Shown here piece by piece: positions 1 through 9,715 of a DNA stretch of 36,461 nt (the first letter of the stretch is position 1; every line of letters begins with the position of its first letter). Made by a program: the position numbers and the translations under genes. The stretch covers positions 1-36,461 of the forward strand of contig JAYKXP010000284.1 in assembly GCA_037176845.1 (NCBI GenBank), read 5' to 3'. A model generated the notes under the pieces. It had not been told where the DNA came from. It made no database searches and was given only the letters and a program-made list of their open reading frames with translations. Source of the DNA: Paramarasmius palmivorus (Eukaryota; Basidiomycota; Agaricomycetes; Agaricales; Marasmiaceae).

Positions 1-336
1 ATAATTACTTCTTGGTATATCCCCTAGTGTGACTAAGTAAGCTCGAGTGATCTTAAACACATTCTGATTTGAGATCAATAGTCTGAGGGACTTGATTTTG
101 AGCCAATATGTCTAGATTGTCCTCCTTCAATGGTCCATCTAGCTCATATGAGTGCTCATATGATCTTAAATGTTTTTGCGCTTGTCTCATATATTCATGA
201 TTTCGGACTACTAGGACCATTCTAAGTACACTCGAGTGCGCTAGTAAGGTATCCTCTTAATCCTAGTTCTTCATATGCGTCCCCTAGGCTCAGCTTGGGA
301 ACGACTTCAAAAAGTAGTGTGAGAAAGGATTTATCC
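1..336. other. No gene seen; retroelement-type sequence
   Basis: No convincing reading frame on either strand. CATATG, CTCGAG and CCTAG words match the composition of the retroelement to the right, so this is probably still its internal region or the approach to the missing 3' LTR. Confidence 0.4.
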
Positions 337-427
337 GCCTCTGCTGGGAGTCGAACCCAGATCCTCCACTGAAAAGACGGGTTTCGGCGATGTATTCGTG
401 GTGCTTTAACCCTTAAGCTACAGAGGC
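337..427 (-). tRNA. tRNA-like gene with a probable intron, anticodon uncertain
   Basis: Read on the minus strand, a 7/7 acceptor stem (GCCTCTG with CAGAGGC), a 4/4 D stem (GCTT with AAGC) and a 5/5 T stem with TTCGACT loop (CTGGG with CCCAG) fold without mismatch. The internal promoter elements fit an A box and a B box. The anticodon arm is odd. Only four pairs (CCAC with GTGG) close it, and 27-28 nt lie between them, which implies an intron of about 19-20 nt. With an intron at the canonical 37/38 position the base before the anticodon is not T, so I do not assign an amino acid. It may be a tRNA with a non-standard intron or a tRNA pseudogene. It sits between the antisense gene and the window edge, apparently within the retroelement. 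Confidence 0.6.
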
Positions 428-887
428 TGTAACTGTTGCAATTATATTGCCTAGTTAGCCCTTCTACCCCTGTTCACTCTGCCGTTGTCCTATCTTTCAT
501 AGTGTCTTTCTTTCATATGGCTCTAGCGTTGTGTAGTTTATGCACTAGTACCTCATATGGATTGTCCTATGTGCTTTTCTACTCTGCTCGGGACTTTTGA
601 TTCTTTTCTGTCCGTCCATATTCCGCTCGGATGGATCCTGATGAGTTCTAGGGTTGAAAATATTCGGATTTTTCGGGTTACCACTAAGCATCTCTCCCCC
701 AAACCAAAAGAAATGTCAAGTCCCCTTGACAGTGCCTCGCGGAAAAGTTTCAGCCGCTCTACACCAGGTGGCGATCATCTGCACCATCCGGAAATATCGC
801 TAGCACCTTCATCCGCACCATCGGACCATATCTCTGGCTCAGTAAGATTTTTCTTGCCCAGCGCGTGAACCTTGCTCCCTAGGACCC
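428..887. other. Upstream region of the antisense gene
   Basis: No gene supported. A short open frame at 557-868 has no recognisable features. The stretch has retroelement-like vocabulary and ends at the TATA box of the plus-strand gene. Confidence 0.35.
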
Positions 888-895
888 TATAAAAG
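888..895 (+). promoter_or_regulatory. TATA box of the plus-strand spliced gene
   Basis: The sequence CCTATAAAAG places TATAAAAG about 90 nt upstream of the ATG at 984. No other ATG lies between them. This is a normal fungal TATA-to-start spacing and supports independent transcription of the gene. Confidence 0.6.
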
Positions 896-983
896 CGTCC
901 TCGGAAAACCCAAGACCCATCACCAATCTCATCCTGTCTTTTCTGCTTCGCACTAGTCATCCTAGTTCACTCATTCTGCTCAT

Positions 984-2234
984 ATGTCTGCCAAAAACGT
1001 ATCGTCCCCTGCCCCTGGTGCTTGGAAAGATCGCTCGGAGTGGTTAACCAAAGCTCGCGAGCATATTCAAGAGGGCGAGGCTATCGTCAAGATGGCCAAC
1101 ATCAAAATGCGCGACGCTAGCGCCAATGAACTCCTCAAGTTCTTCGTGCGTATTCCTAGTGTCTTCTATATTGTTCATAGTACTGACTATGACTTCTTCT
1201 AACAGAAGGCATCGTTGAACCCGTACCATATCGCCCAAGACCCCGAGGCCTATAGTGTGTACGATAAAGGGTTCAAACTCCTCGAGGAGTATGGCAACGC
1301 GGCCGACCTTACCCTCGCTCCCGCCCTATGGATTTCCATTAAGGGTTTCAAGGAACGCGTGGAAGGCTTGGTCAATCCACCTGCTACCCCTGCCAAGGTT
1401 CGTCTGTTATCATGTTCCGAGGGACCCTTCTGACTATTTTCCAGGGCTCTAGCAACGCTGCCAATCCCACTAGTGGTAAGGCTAATGCCGCTATGGTGGA
1501 CGACGATGTCCAGATCGTTGAGCCTCCTGAAGCCGAAGTAAGTCCTCATATTATCCCATAATCATCATATTAACTTTCTATACTAGATGGCTGACGTCGA
1601 GGGCGGTATTAACGCCTCTATTCATGCCCCTAGTGGCAAGAAGAAGGTACGAGTACCTTTATCTTGTATTCCTCGCACCATGCTGACTACCATATGACTA
1701 TCAGAAAGCTGAAAGTCGCTCTCAAACGGTATGTATTCCTTATCATATGGTCCCCAACATGGCTATTCTTTCTCGAGCGTATCTCAAAGCGTCTTACTAT
1801 CTCTCTAAGGCCAAGAACGCGAAGGCTGCTTCCGCTAAACGCATCCGCGTAGAGAAGGCTCTCACTGACCTCAGGGACGAAGAACCTGGTACGTCTTATT
1901 CAGTTGTTTTTCTTCCTAGTGCATTTATTGATGCTCATATGACATAGAGGAACGCTTGATGCGTCTCCGCGGGGACGAGCATATCCTCAACTTGATGAGC
2001 ATGCTCCCCTTCATGGATATCTCCTCTGTCTCGGACGAGGCTTTAAAGTCGGTTCATAACCGTCTTCGTACTGAGATGGCTGTCCTTCGCCACGCTGTCG
2101 AGTATACTCACAGCCAGTACAAACTTGCGGCTAAGCAGTTCAATGAAGTTGAGCACGAGCAAGCCACTCGCGCTGAGCGAGCTGGCCATATGGCTCTTGA
2201 TACTGCTCCTAGCACCTCTTCTCAAACTCAGTAG
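984..2234 (+). CDS. Seven-exon gene antisense to the retrotransposon, unknown function
   Basis: Exons are 984-1145, 1206-1397, 1445-1537, 1587-1646, 1705-1728, 1810-1888 and 1948-2234. All introns are GT-AG, 47-81 nt, and keep phase, giving 298 aa. Starts MSAKNVSSPAPGAW and ends TSSQTQ. Intron 5 (1729-1809) is the weakest call because its sequence is partly open in the following frame. No known domain is recognised. The protein is charged and mostly helical-looking, with an alanine/lysine-rich middle (about residues 178-204) and a helical C-terminal part. It begins 96 nt after a TATA box and ends 131 nt before the pol stop, in convergent orientation. Composition matches the retroelement, so it is probably an accessory gene of the element rather than a host neighbour. 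That last point is inference. Confidence 0.7.
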
Positions 2235-2364
2235 ATAGTCCATAGTCGCCTATGTCTCTCGTAGTACCAAAATACACCGTTGTTGATGTTCATATTGTAG
2301 TTTGATTTATTTATTTATTTTCCTCGGAACGCTTTAGCATCCCTAGGAGTTTGCTATAGGTGTC

Positions 2365-5300
2365 CTAGCGACGTTTAGATCTGCGAGGACCTTCAGACTT
2401 CTGTTCTAAGTCTGGCACTTCATTATCCTCCATCGTTTCAAAATCTCCTATGTCTAGACGATCGTCTCTGAATGCATAGTCAACACTAGTTCCATATTGC
2501 ACATCGTCCTCGTCGTTAACCAACTTCTCTAGCTGTTCCTTAGATAGATCTATGAGATCATGTATATCTTTGGGCAGTGCTATGGGTTTATAACGAGCGA
2601 TATGAGGTAGTACGCGGAACGCGCCAACTTTGCCTTTCAGTACCGTACCATCCATCTCAGCTACAATATAGGAACCTCCTTTCGTTCGTCGTATGACTAT
2701 TAAAGGTCCTAGGTAGCGAGGATACATTTTACGATCAAGACTCGATTCAATAGTGGTATTTCTGACTTGTACCAACGTTCCAGGAGCGAAGTTATAGTCT
2801 CTAATCTGGAAACGATGATCTTTTTCGAATTTCTTTAAAGCTTTCATCTTGTTTTCATCTATTCTGGCCATCATATGTTCTACATGCACCCTATGCTTAG
2901 CTAGAGCCTGCGCGCGGTAGCCCAAAAGTTCCTCGTGAGTAAGGACTCGTCCCGGCATCCTTACTAGCCAAGTCGATTCCACTATGTCGAGCGGTAACAC
3001 AGGTTCTGCACCCGTTACGAGGAAGTAAGGTGAACACCCTAAACCCTTGCGTACTGTTACTCGGTCTGCCCATAGGACTGGTTTCAGGAATTGATACCAC
3101 TGCTTCAGGTCATCGCTGCAAGCTTTTGCTAACGCCTCGCGAATGTCAAAGTGCGCTCGTTCGATTTTACCATTTGCCTTAGAATTATATGGAGAGATTC
3201 GAATCCCTCGTATCCCATATTTCTTCTCTAACCACTCGAGGACAGCCGTCATCTGCGGTGCATTGTCTGTCACCACTTCCTCGGGACATCCCCACCGGCA
3301 TATGATCTCATCAAAGAACCACTCTGCAATCTGTCTAGCTGACTCGGTTTTCAAGGCTCTCGCCTCGGACCAATTTGTCAACGTGCAACGTCCATGTACC
3401 ACGTTCTTGCAGCCATTGCTAGCTGGTGTCATCTTAAAGACGTCTACATGTATTTTCTGGAATAGAGAAGGGGTGTAGGTTACGCTCGGAGGTATCTGAA
3501 CCTTCTCGCGCTGTCTGTTCTGGCATATCTCACAGGACTTGACGAACCATTCAACATCCGACTCAATATCCGGCCACCAAAATCTCTTCTCTATTAATTC
3601 TTTCGTAGCGAACATCCCTTTATGCCCTAGGCAATCATGAGATGATTCCAGCATCCATAGCCGTTTCTTCTTTTCGACCACTAGCCTATGTTGACTAGGA
3701 TCTTCAAAATTCCTTCTATATAACCGTCCCTCGTTATCCACAAAGAACTTTGATGCCTCTTTGTTAATCTTAGACTTTTCCGTTTCGGTCAGGTTCCTGA
3801 TCGACGCGGAGTTAGGCCTAGATAGCCAATCTCTGATTAACGGCAGCCGATCATCTTGCGCGCGAGCGCGTTCTGATCGGTGTTCCTCGTCATAGGGATT
3901 TTCTTTCTGTCGTTCCCCTGTCCATTCAGGTGGAAGCATGATATTTTGTAGGAAAGAGTCTAACACAACACCCGAGCGATATCTAATTCGTTCCGCGGTG
4001 TGTGTATAAAACACATTTTCTTCCCGAGCGACTTGGAGTTCTTCCTCAAAGTCGTCCTCGGACGTAGCTAGGACCTTATTAAAGTAACCTCCTCTAGTAT
4101 CGATATCGCCTTTGAACGATTCAAACTCTAACGGTTCCTCGGACTCACCCTCGCCCATGCGAAAGGTAATCGGTTCCCCATCGTCTTGAATGCCATAGTC
4201 GACATCATTCATATTAGGTGGCCGAGGGGTCGATATGCCTCCAGGTGGTGGCCTCGATAACCCATCGGGTCCATGAACTACACCCTTAATGTGTACTAGT
4301 TCAAAGTGGTATTTTCTAATTTCCTCGATCCATCTATTAATCGTAGCATTAGGCCCTGCACCAGGGTTGTCTAGCATACCCTTAATATAGCTAGCGTCGG
4401 TTTCTATGGTTAAATTCCTACATCCTATGGTCTGATATTTTGTGACCATCAACGCTAGCATGAGCCCATATAGCTCTCGTTTTGGTTGCGAGAATCTAGC
4501 CTCGCGCTCGTTCAGTGTTACTGACCCGAACCAATTAAAGAACTTTTTCCTAGGATCATTGCGATCGCGCTGATATAGGTAGAAACCAACAGCTTGCCAC
4601 GACGTATCTACAGCCAATGTGAGTCCATATGGATTGTCATATTCAATCGGTCTCAAGGCTGGTGCATTTCTAAGGCCTTCTTTCACTTTCTCAACCGCCT
4701 CTTGTTCCTCGGGACCCATCTTGTATTCAGCTTGGGGTCCTCGGATCTTATTGAGTGGCCGAGTAATTCTAGCATAGTCCCTAATGAACATACGCATTTG
4801 TCCAGCCGTTCCTAGGAGCGAATTGACGTCTTTCTTATCACGGAAATTCGCTGGATCCCACGATAGGACCACTTCTGCTAACTTCTCGTTTGGCTTTTCA
4901 CCTTTCCAGGACACCCAGTGTCCAACAACTAAACCATCCTCAACACAAAGATACGCTTTAGGTCCAGAGAACGTTACTCCGCAATACTTCATTCGCTGAC
5001 AGACCCTATTTACATTCTGGAAATGCTCCCATACAAATCGTCGGATACCCTTGTTCTCAGGTATAGTTTCATAGTGAGGTTCCTCGGACGTTTCATATCG
5101 CGTCTTTGGTCCTCCAACTACGACATCGTCGATATATGGTTTACATATCTCTGGAATCTCATCCTGGAGAATATAGGTTATGTCATCGTGAAATATAGGG
5201 ACTGAATTAGTCCAACCCATAGGTAGCTTTACCAATCTATGCGGTCCAAATGGCGTTTGGAACGTAGTCAAGTCTCTCGAGTCCTCGTCAATCAATCTCT

Positions 5301-6771
5301 CATCGTAACCGACCCATATGTCTAATAGAGCTAGACACGAGCGACCTGAAAAAGCGCTCGCAACTTCTGCAGTTGCTGGTGGTACTCCCGAGTACTGAAT
5401 CGTGACTTTGTTAAGAGGCTCTAGACTATGTACTAGTCGCAAACTCTTTCCATCTTTCTTAAGGACACAGAACCATTTAGATCGGTACGAGGAACTCGAT
5501 GGTTCATATATTCCAGCTTTAATTTTCTCTTTAATGATTCTGCAAACCTCATCGTAGATGCCAGGTGGTATAGGAATGTTCTTTTCCACCCAAGGCGTAT
5601 GAGGGATAACGGGAAATTTCACAGGAGGAAAGAACTCTTCTTTGAAGGTTCCACCTTCCGAGGTGTCCCACGCAAACGCTTCTTCTTGCAGACTCATCAT
5701 ATGATGCATTAATTTTCTTTCCTCGGGCCATAGGAACCCCTCTGGATGATGAGCATCTATGATAGCTTTCCTTTCCTCGTTGTATCTAGTGCTCGGAACG
5801 AATTCAGGGGGATTTGTCGAGAGTGCCGGCATATCCGCTAGCGGATCACCATATATGTGGCGCTCTACCCTAAATTCCGAGGGCAAAGTAGCTTTGACCG
5901 GCTTCACTTTCAATGCAACTGGTTTGTACTTCCCATATACCGACACAACGTCCTGCATATAAGTTTCCTTTCCAACTCCATTTTCAGCTTGCGCGCAAGT
6001 CGCTGCCTCTTCTACAAGGAAGTGCTCATAGTGCATGACAAACCACTCGAGTCCTCGTTCTTTCGCTCCTCGGAGCAGTATAGGCCAAACATCTTGTCCA
6101 TATAACCGTTTCCAATAAGCTAGGAACCCAGGATTCATGCTATCTGCCATCCAGATTCGCCATTCAATGTCATCGTACTCGTCAGACAGCTCATCGCTAT
6201 CGTCACTCAGATCCCAGGGCACATCTAGTCCCTTGATACCTGTTCTAATCGCTCGTAGATATTTTTCTTTGAACTTCTTAGGTCCGAGCGATTTTAAATC
6301 TCGCAATAGGACTTGTGACGCTGACTTTCCAAACAGATGTTCCCATATGGAAATGAAATCTTTATTCTTTATCAACGAGAGCAGGTTTCTGAAACCTAGT
6401 CTCCTCTGTTCTAATCGTTGATGTTCTTTTGCTAGGAGAGAAGTGTCCTCGTCGCTAGTGGTGAGATATACATCACTCGGATCCTCCGTAGGGACCTCTA
6501 CCAACTCGAGACCTTCTCTCCACAAGCTATAGGTTGCCATATTGTCTTTGTCGACGCTCTTGTGTTCATATGACTCTAAGACATCCCTAGCTCGCTCATC
6601 TAAACTATTTTTATCCAGAGCCAACGCATATGCTTCTGCTAGCTCATTGTTTTCGAAATTTTCTCTATCAGGGAGTTTATATCCCTCCACTCGCACTTCT
6701 CCATGCTCATCGTACCCTATTTTCAGTACAACCTCTCCATGCTCGCCGATTATATCCTCGAGGGAGTCTGA
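2365..6771 (-). CDS. pol: Pol polyprotein (RT, RNase H, integrase), made by -1 frameshift from protease frame
   Basis: Replicates and integrates the element. No ATG is needed: the frame is open back to the slippery site at 6771-6777, so synthesis as a fusion is likely. Counting from a GTG codon at 6696, motifs are the first RT aspartate in LLDIW (about 459), the RT active site YIDD (521-524), RNase H residues D697, E741, D767 and D811, the integrase zinc finger H1020, H1025, C1055, C1058, and the integrase triad D1085, D1144, E1179. A GPY/F-like segment (RYLGPL, about 1327) follows. No chromodomain is obvious in the acidic and basic C-terminal tail. About 400 residues precede RT, including a long acidic region not recognised. 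The frame is uninterrupted over 1,443 codons, which argues for a young copy. Confidence 0.93.
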   Translation of the reverse strand, partial: SDSLEDIIGEHGEVVLKIGYDEHGEVRVEGYKLPDRENFENNELAEAYALALDKNSLDERARDVLESYEHKSVDKDNMATYSLWREGLELVEVPTEDPSDVYLTTSDEDTSLLAKEHQRLEQRRLGFRNLLSLIKNKDFISIWEHLFGKSASQVLLRDLKSLGPKKFKEKYLRAIRTGIKGLDVPWDLSDDSDELSDEYDDIEWRIWMADSMNPGFLAYWKRLYGQDVWPILLRGAKERGLEWFVMHYEHFLVEEAATCAQAENGVGKETYMQDVVSVYGKYKPVALKVKPVKATLPSEFRVERHIYGDPLADMPALSTNPPEFVPSTRYNEERKAIIDAHHPEGFLWPEERKLMHHMMSLQEEAFAWDTSEGGTFKEEFFPPVKFPVIPHTPWVEKNIPIPPGIYDEVCRIIKEKIKAGIYEPSSSSYRSKWFCVLKKDGKSLRLVHSLEPLNKVTIQYSGVPPATAEVASAFSGRSCLALLDIWVGYDERLIDEDSRDLTTFQTPFGPHRLVKLPMGWTNSVPIFHDDITYILQDEIPEICKPYIDDVVVGGPKTRYETSEEPHYETIPENKGIRRFVWEHFQNVNRVCQRMKYCGVTFSGPKAYLCVEDGLVVGHWVSWKGEKPNEKLAEVVLSWDPANFRDKKDVNSLLGTAGQMRMFIRDYARITRPLNKIRGPQAEYKMGPEEQEAVEKVKEGLRNAPALRPIEYDNPYGLTLAVDTSWQAVGFYLYQRDRNDPRKKFFNWFGSVTLNEREARFSQPKRELYGLMLALMVTKYQTIGCRNLTIETDASYIKGMLDNPGAGPNATINRWIEEIRKYHFELVHIKGVVHGPDGLSRPPPGGISTPRPPNMNDVDYGIQDDGEPITFRMGEGESEEPLEFESFKGDIDTRGGYFNKVLATSEDDFEEELQVAREENVFYTHTAERIRYRSGVVLDSFLQNIMLPPEWTGERQKENPYDEEHRSERARAQDDRLPLIRDWLSRPNSASIRNLTETEKSKINKEASKFFVDNEGRLYRRNFEDPSQHRLVVEKKKRLWMLESSHDCLGHKGMFATKELIEKRFWWPDIESDVEWFVKSCEICQNRQREKVQIPPSVTYTPSLFQKIHVDVFKMTPASNGCKNVVHGRCTLTNWSEARALKTESARQIAEWFFDEIICRWGCPEEVVTDNAPQMTAVLEWLEKKYGIRGIRISPYNSKANGKIERAHFDIREALAKACSDDLKQWYQFLKPVLWADRVTVRKGLGCSPYFLVTGAEPVLPLDIVESTWLVRMPGRVLTHEELLGYRAQALAKHRVHVEHMMARIDENKMKALKKFEKDHRFQIRDYNFAPGTLVQVRNTTIESSLDRKMYPRYLGPLIVIRRTKGGSYIVAEMDGTVLKGKVGAFRVLPHIARYKPIALPKDIHDLIDLSKEQLEKLVNDEDDVQYGTSVDYAFRDDRLDIGDFETMEDNEVPDLEQKSEGPRRSKRR

Positions 6772-8219
6772 AAATTTGCCGCAGCTTCTTCCTTCTTTGG
6801 TTCTTCTTCCTGACGCTTTTCCGCCCCTGCATTCCCATTCATCGGTACTAGGGTTGGTTCTTTTCTAGCGCGGATCTTCTTTCCCATGCCCCTAGGATAG
6901 GTACCTATAGTACACTTTCTCCCAGAATTCGGACAAGTAACGGTGATGTACTGTTCACCATCGGGGAAGTTCTCGATCACAGAAGAAGTTAACACATCAA
7001 AGGGTCGTCCTAGGAGGACTTGGAACGGAGGATCATCAACTATATGAACTTGCAAGAACACAGTAATGTCTCCAAACTCGAACGGTACGTTCCGAGCGAT
7101 GCCTTTAGTCGATTTCAGCTGGCCATTAGCACTCTGCATATGCAAGGTAACCGTAGGATCCCAGCTTACTCCCAAACCAACTGCTACTAGTGTGGACATA
7201 ACTACAATCTGCGAGCCACAGTCCTTGACATTTTCTACTTCCTCGTTCGACCCATTGATCTTAGGGAATACCACTCGGAGGTTGTCAGAATTACTAGCCA
7301 CTATGATCACGTCTTTTCGCTCGCCCTCGGGCACATCCTGTTGATATGTCTCAACTGGATCCCTCTGTACGACCGCACCTTCAGGTAATTTGCCCCTAGG
7401 CTCAGTCAATACTTCGAACACCTCCTCGAGCGCAATATCCTCGACATCTATGACCAAGGAATGCTCCGAGAGAACAGGTTTATATTCTAGAGGTTCCGAG
7501 GAACGTCTATATGACGATAACTCGCTAAAGAACGTTTTGGCAGGCTTCCCTGACACCTGGCGATTACGCAGTTTTCTCATCAATATTTTTCTGACGCTAG
7601 GAGAAATAGCAGCAACTTCTTCAATAGACAAAGAGACCTCCGAGCGACATAGATCAGTAGCTACGTCCTCGTCTGTGCCTTTAAAGCGTACTTGCTTATT
7701 CCCTAGCGCGTTCGGTGATGTCCTTGATTTCGGATCATCGGCAACAATAGGCACTCCTCGGCTGACTGCTTTATGCTTGAGCAAGTCTTCTTTCGCCATA
7801 TCGGGAGTGATATTTTTAGTAGGCACCATATCGCTACGGGCCTTAATATGTTCACTAGGAACAGGTGGTCTAACGATAGGAAGCACCTCATCGAATGGTC
7901 GTTTCTCCGAGGACGGTTTTGACATCCTAGGATCTACGTCCTCATCGTCCGAGAACTCATCGTCAGACTCCTTATCGCCTAGATCTTTTAATTCGACCCG
8001 AGGGGTCTTGTTTTCTTTACTAGTGGGTATATTTGAAGGAAGAGAAACAGACGAAGATGACGAGGAATCAGAAACAGGAACAGACTTGGGTATATTTCTC
8101 CGCGGAGGCGTTGGTATCTCTACCACCACTGATCGCAGTTTTCTAGATCTAGATTTATCCTCAGGGGCCGGTACAGGTTGTGGCACTCTAGACGTTGGCC
8201 CCATCCTTGGAGCTTCTAG
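6750..8219 (-). CDS. Aspartic protease (retropepsin-like) frame, -1 relative to gag
   Basis: Processes the Gag-Pol polyprotein. An ATG at 8204 gives 484 codons, but the frame is also open upstream through the gag stop, so production by frameshift from gag is more likely. The first 300 residues are low-complexity, acidic and serine-rich. The protease domain follows: DCGS at 328-331 stands where retropepsins usually have DSG or DTG, and LLGRPF at 397-402 is the typical flap-distal motif (ILGRP). The C-terminus is rich in lysine and glutamate and ends 25 nt after a second slippery heptamer that leads into Pol. Whether the cysteine in the catalytic motif is tolerated cannot be judged here, but the same position varies in fungal gypsy proteases. 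Confidence 0.85.
   Translation of the reverse strand, partial: LEAPRMGPTSRVPQPVPAPEDKSRSRKLRSVVVEIPTPPRRNIPKSVPVSDSSSSSSVSLPSNIPTSKENKTPRVELKDLGDKESDDEFSDDEDVDPRMSKPSSEKRPFDEVLPIVRPPVPSEHIKARSDMVPTKNITPDMAKEDLLKHKAVSRGVPIVADDPKSRTSPNALGNKQVRFKGTDEDVATDLCRSEVSLSIEEVAAISPSVRKILMRKLRNRQVSGKPAKTFFSELSSYRRSSEPLEYKPVLSEHSLVIDVEDIALEEVFEVLTEPRGKLPEGAVVQRDPVETYQQDVPEGERKDVIIVASNSDNLRVVFPKINGSNEEVENVKDCGSQIVVMSTLVAVGLGVSWDPTVTLHMQSANGQLKSTKGIARNVPFEFGDITVFLQVHIVDDPPFQVLLGRPFDVLTSSVIENFPDGEQYITVTCPNSGRKCTIGTYPRGMGKKIRARKEPTLVPMNGNAGAEKRQEEEPKKEEAAANFQTPSRI
6771..6777 (-). promoter_or_regulatory. Slippery heptamer A AAT TTT, protease to Pol
   Basis: In the protease phase the codons read GCA AAT TTT CAG, so the heptamer A_AAT_TTT fits X_XXY_YYZ exactly. 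A -1 shift here enters the Pol frame, which is open, and bypasses the TAA at 6750-6752. Confidence 0.7.
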
Positions 8220-9715
8220 TTTTTTGACCCTTGCGGGTTGCCTCTTCCCGAGCGACGCTGTTGACGATCTAGCAAGAGTGTCAGAAGGTGTTCCTCCTTC
8301 TCCTCTTGTTCCCCGATGTCCTCGTCCTCCATAGCTAATTCTTGGAACCTTTGTCCCATATCATCCTCTTCTAGCGCAAACATATAGCTGTCTGGGTGAT
8401 AGCTATCACTACCAGGCCATCCTCGCTGCTTGGCTAACTCTTCAATCAAGTCCTTTCTAGTTTTATTCGAACCAGGTGGTATGAATGGCATTTTCAAACC
8501 ATCTCGCAGGATGCCTCGGCCATCGGGACCGTCGACTATCCACCCTAGTTCTCGCATCTTATGGTAGACCTTACAACTCCTCGTGAAATGGTCGCTTTGA
8601 CCACACATGAAACAGTTGTTGTGGGGTGGCTGCACTCCTCGTGCCGCATTTCCTATCATAGGAGTCCCAGGTCGTCCCGCGGAAGGATTATAGAGCTGCT
8701 GACTTGAACTAGGACCTCTGCTCTGTGCAAAAGTCGGCGCTCGCATCACTCCTGGTGGCATCTGCCCATTCACAACCATCGACATCCAAGCTTCTTGCTT
8801 TTTCTGCGTCTCAGCAATCGAGTTCGTCATAGAACGAACGAGATCCTTTAAATCGCGAATCTCAGTCTCATGCTTATCCACAGATACAGACATCTTGTGA
8901 GAAATTTCATCGACTTCAGGTTCCTGTTTTATAGTAACAGTCTTGACGTGCTTAGATGACACGCGCGGCTCTAAATCGTCGTGTCTATCCCTCGTACGTC
9001 TAGAGGCATTGATCCTCGTATATATATCTCCTAGTCTGCTCGTAGCAATATTTAAAGCAACTTCCATTACTTCATCTAGGGTATATGGATCCTCTAACCG
9101 CCTATCCTGATCGTCTTTCTTCTTTTCTTTGCCTTTCCCTAGGGAAAGCTTATCGCTCTGTATGCGTTGTAGCATATTAACGATTTCCCGGATAAAGTCC
9201 TCTTCAAACGCCTCGAGGTATCTAGCTACTAGGAATGTATTAGAGACTAACGCGGGCGCTGCTGTGAGCTTACTCGCTTCATAGCGAAACACACGGTTAT
9301 ATGTCCTGAGCACGTCCTCGCTGACTTGCAGCCCTATGCTCTGGTGCCTCTTTACTAGACGGTCCAACGTTGTAGTCGATCCTCGCCCTTCCTTAAAGCC
9401 TATTTCCTCTTTGACGTCCTCAATGAACTTTTCATATGAGTCTCCGCGCGAGCTATCCCAGCCCACACAGGTCTTTCTCAAGTCATATTCCATCTGTCTG
9501 ATAGCGATGTATATCTTTGCTTCATCTAGGGTAACACCACCTTCGAGGAACATCAGATCTAGGTCTTCCTCCCACTGTTCAAACTTTTCCGTGCGGCTTC
9601 CTTCGAGCAAGCTCGCCGGTCGCTTTACTTTACTCAGCTTGTCAGCTTTAATCTGATTTACACCGTCCTCGGAGAGGTCTCGCCATGATTCTCGCAAAGT
9701 AGGTGCATCAGCCAT
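8216..9715 (-). CDS. gag: Gag (capsid and nucleocapsid)
   Basis: Structural protein that packages the element RNA in virus-like particles. The ATG at 9713-9715 is the first ATG on the sense strand after the promoter, giving 499 aa. The capsid-like part contains the WDSS...SYEKFIEDV segment common in fungal gypsy Gags. A classical zinc knuckle C-x2-C-x4-H-x4-C lies near residues 368-381 (CFMCGQSDHFTRSC). The C-terminus is acidic and ends QGSKN before a TAG. The frame remains open upstream for another 133 codons to a TAG at 10115-10117, without any ATG, so an N-terminally extended form from a non-ATG start is possible. The gag stop is overlapped by the protease frame. Confidence 0.9.
   Translation of the reverse strand: MADAPTLRESWRDLSEDGVNQIKADKLSKVKRPASLLEGSRTEKFEQWEEDLDLMFLEGGVTLDEAKIYIAIRQMEYDLRKTCVGWDSSRGDSYEKFIEDVKEEIGFKEGRGSTTTLDRLVKRHQSIGLQVSEDVLRTYNRVFRYEASKLTAAPALVSNTFLVARYLEAFEEDFIREIVNMLQRIQSDKLSLGKGKEKKKDDQDRRLEDPYTLDEVMEVALNIATSRLGDIYTRINASRRTRDRHDDLEPRVSSKHVKTVTIKQEPEVDEISHKMSVSVDKHETEIRDLKDLVRSMTNSIAETQKKQEAWMSMVVNGQMPPGVMRAPTFAQSRGPSSSQQLYNPSAGRPGTPMIGNAARGVQPPHNNCFMCGQSDHFTRSCKVYHKMRELGWIVDGPDGRGILRDGLKMPFIPPGSNKTRKDLIEELAKQRGWPGSDSYHPDSYMFALEEDDMGQRFQELAMEDEDIGEQEEKEEHLLTLLLDRQQRRSGRGNPQGSKN
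8219..8225 (-). promoter_or_regulatory. Slippery heptamer A AAA AAC, gag to protease
   Basis: The gag codons read TCA AAA AAC TAG, so the canonical heptamer A_AAA_AAC ends directly before the gag stop. A -1 slip continues into the open protease frame (next codons CTA GAA GCT). This is one of the best-known retroviral-type frameshift sequences. Confidence 0.85.

Noticed and set aside
7390..8334. Long 314-codon plus-strand frame opposite the protease
   Set aside because: Serine- and threonine-rich complement of the acidic protease N-terminus; no start context or domain.
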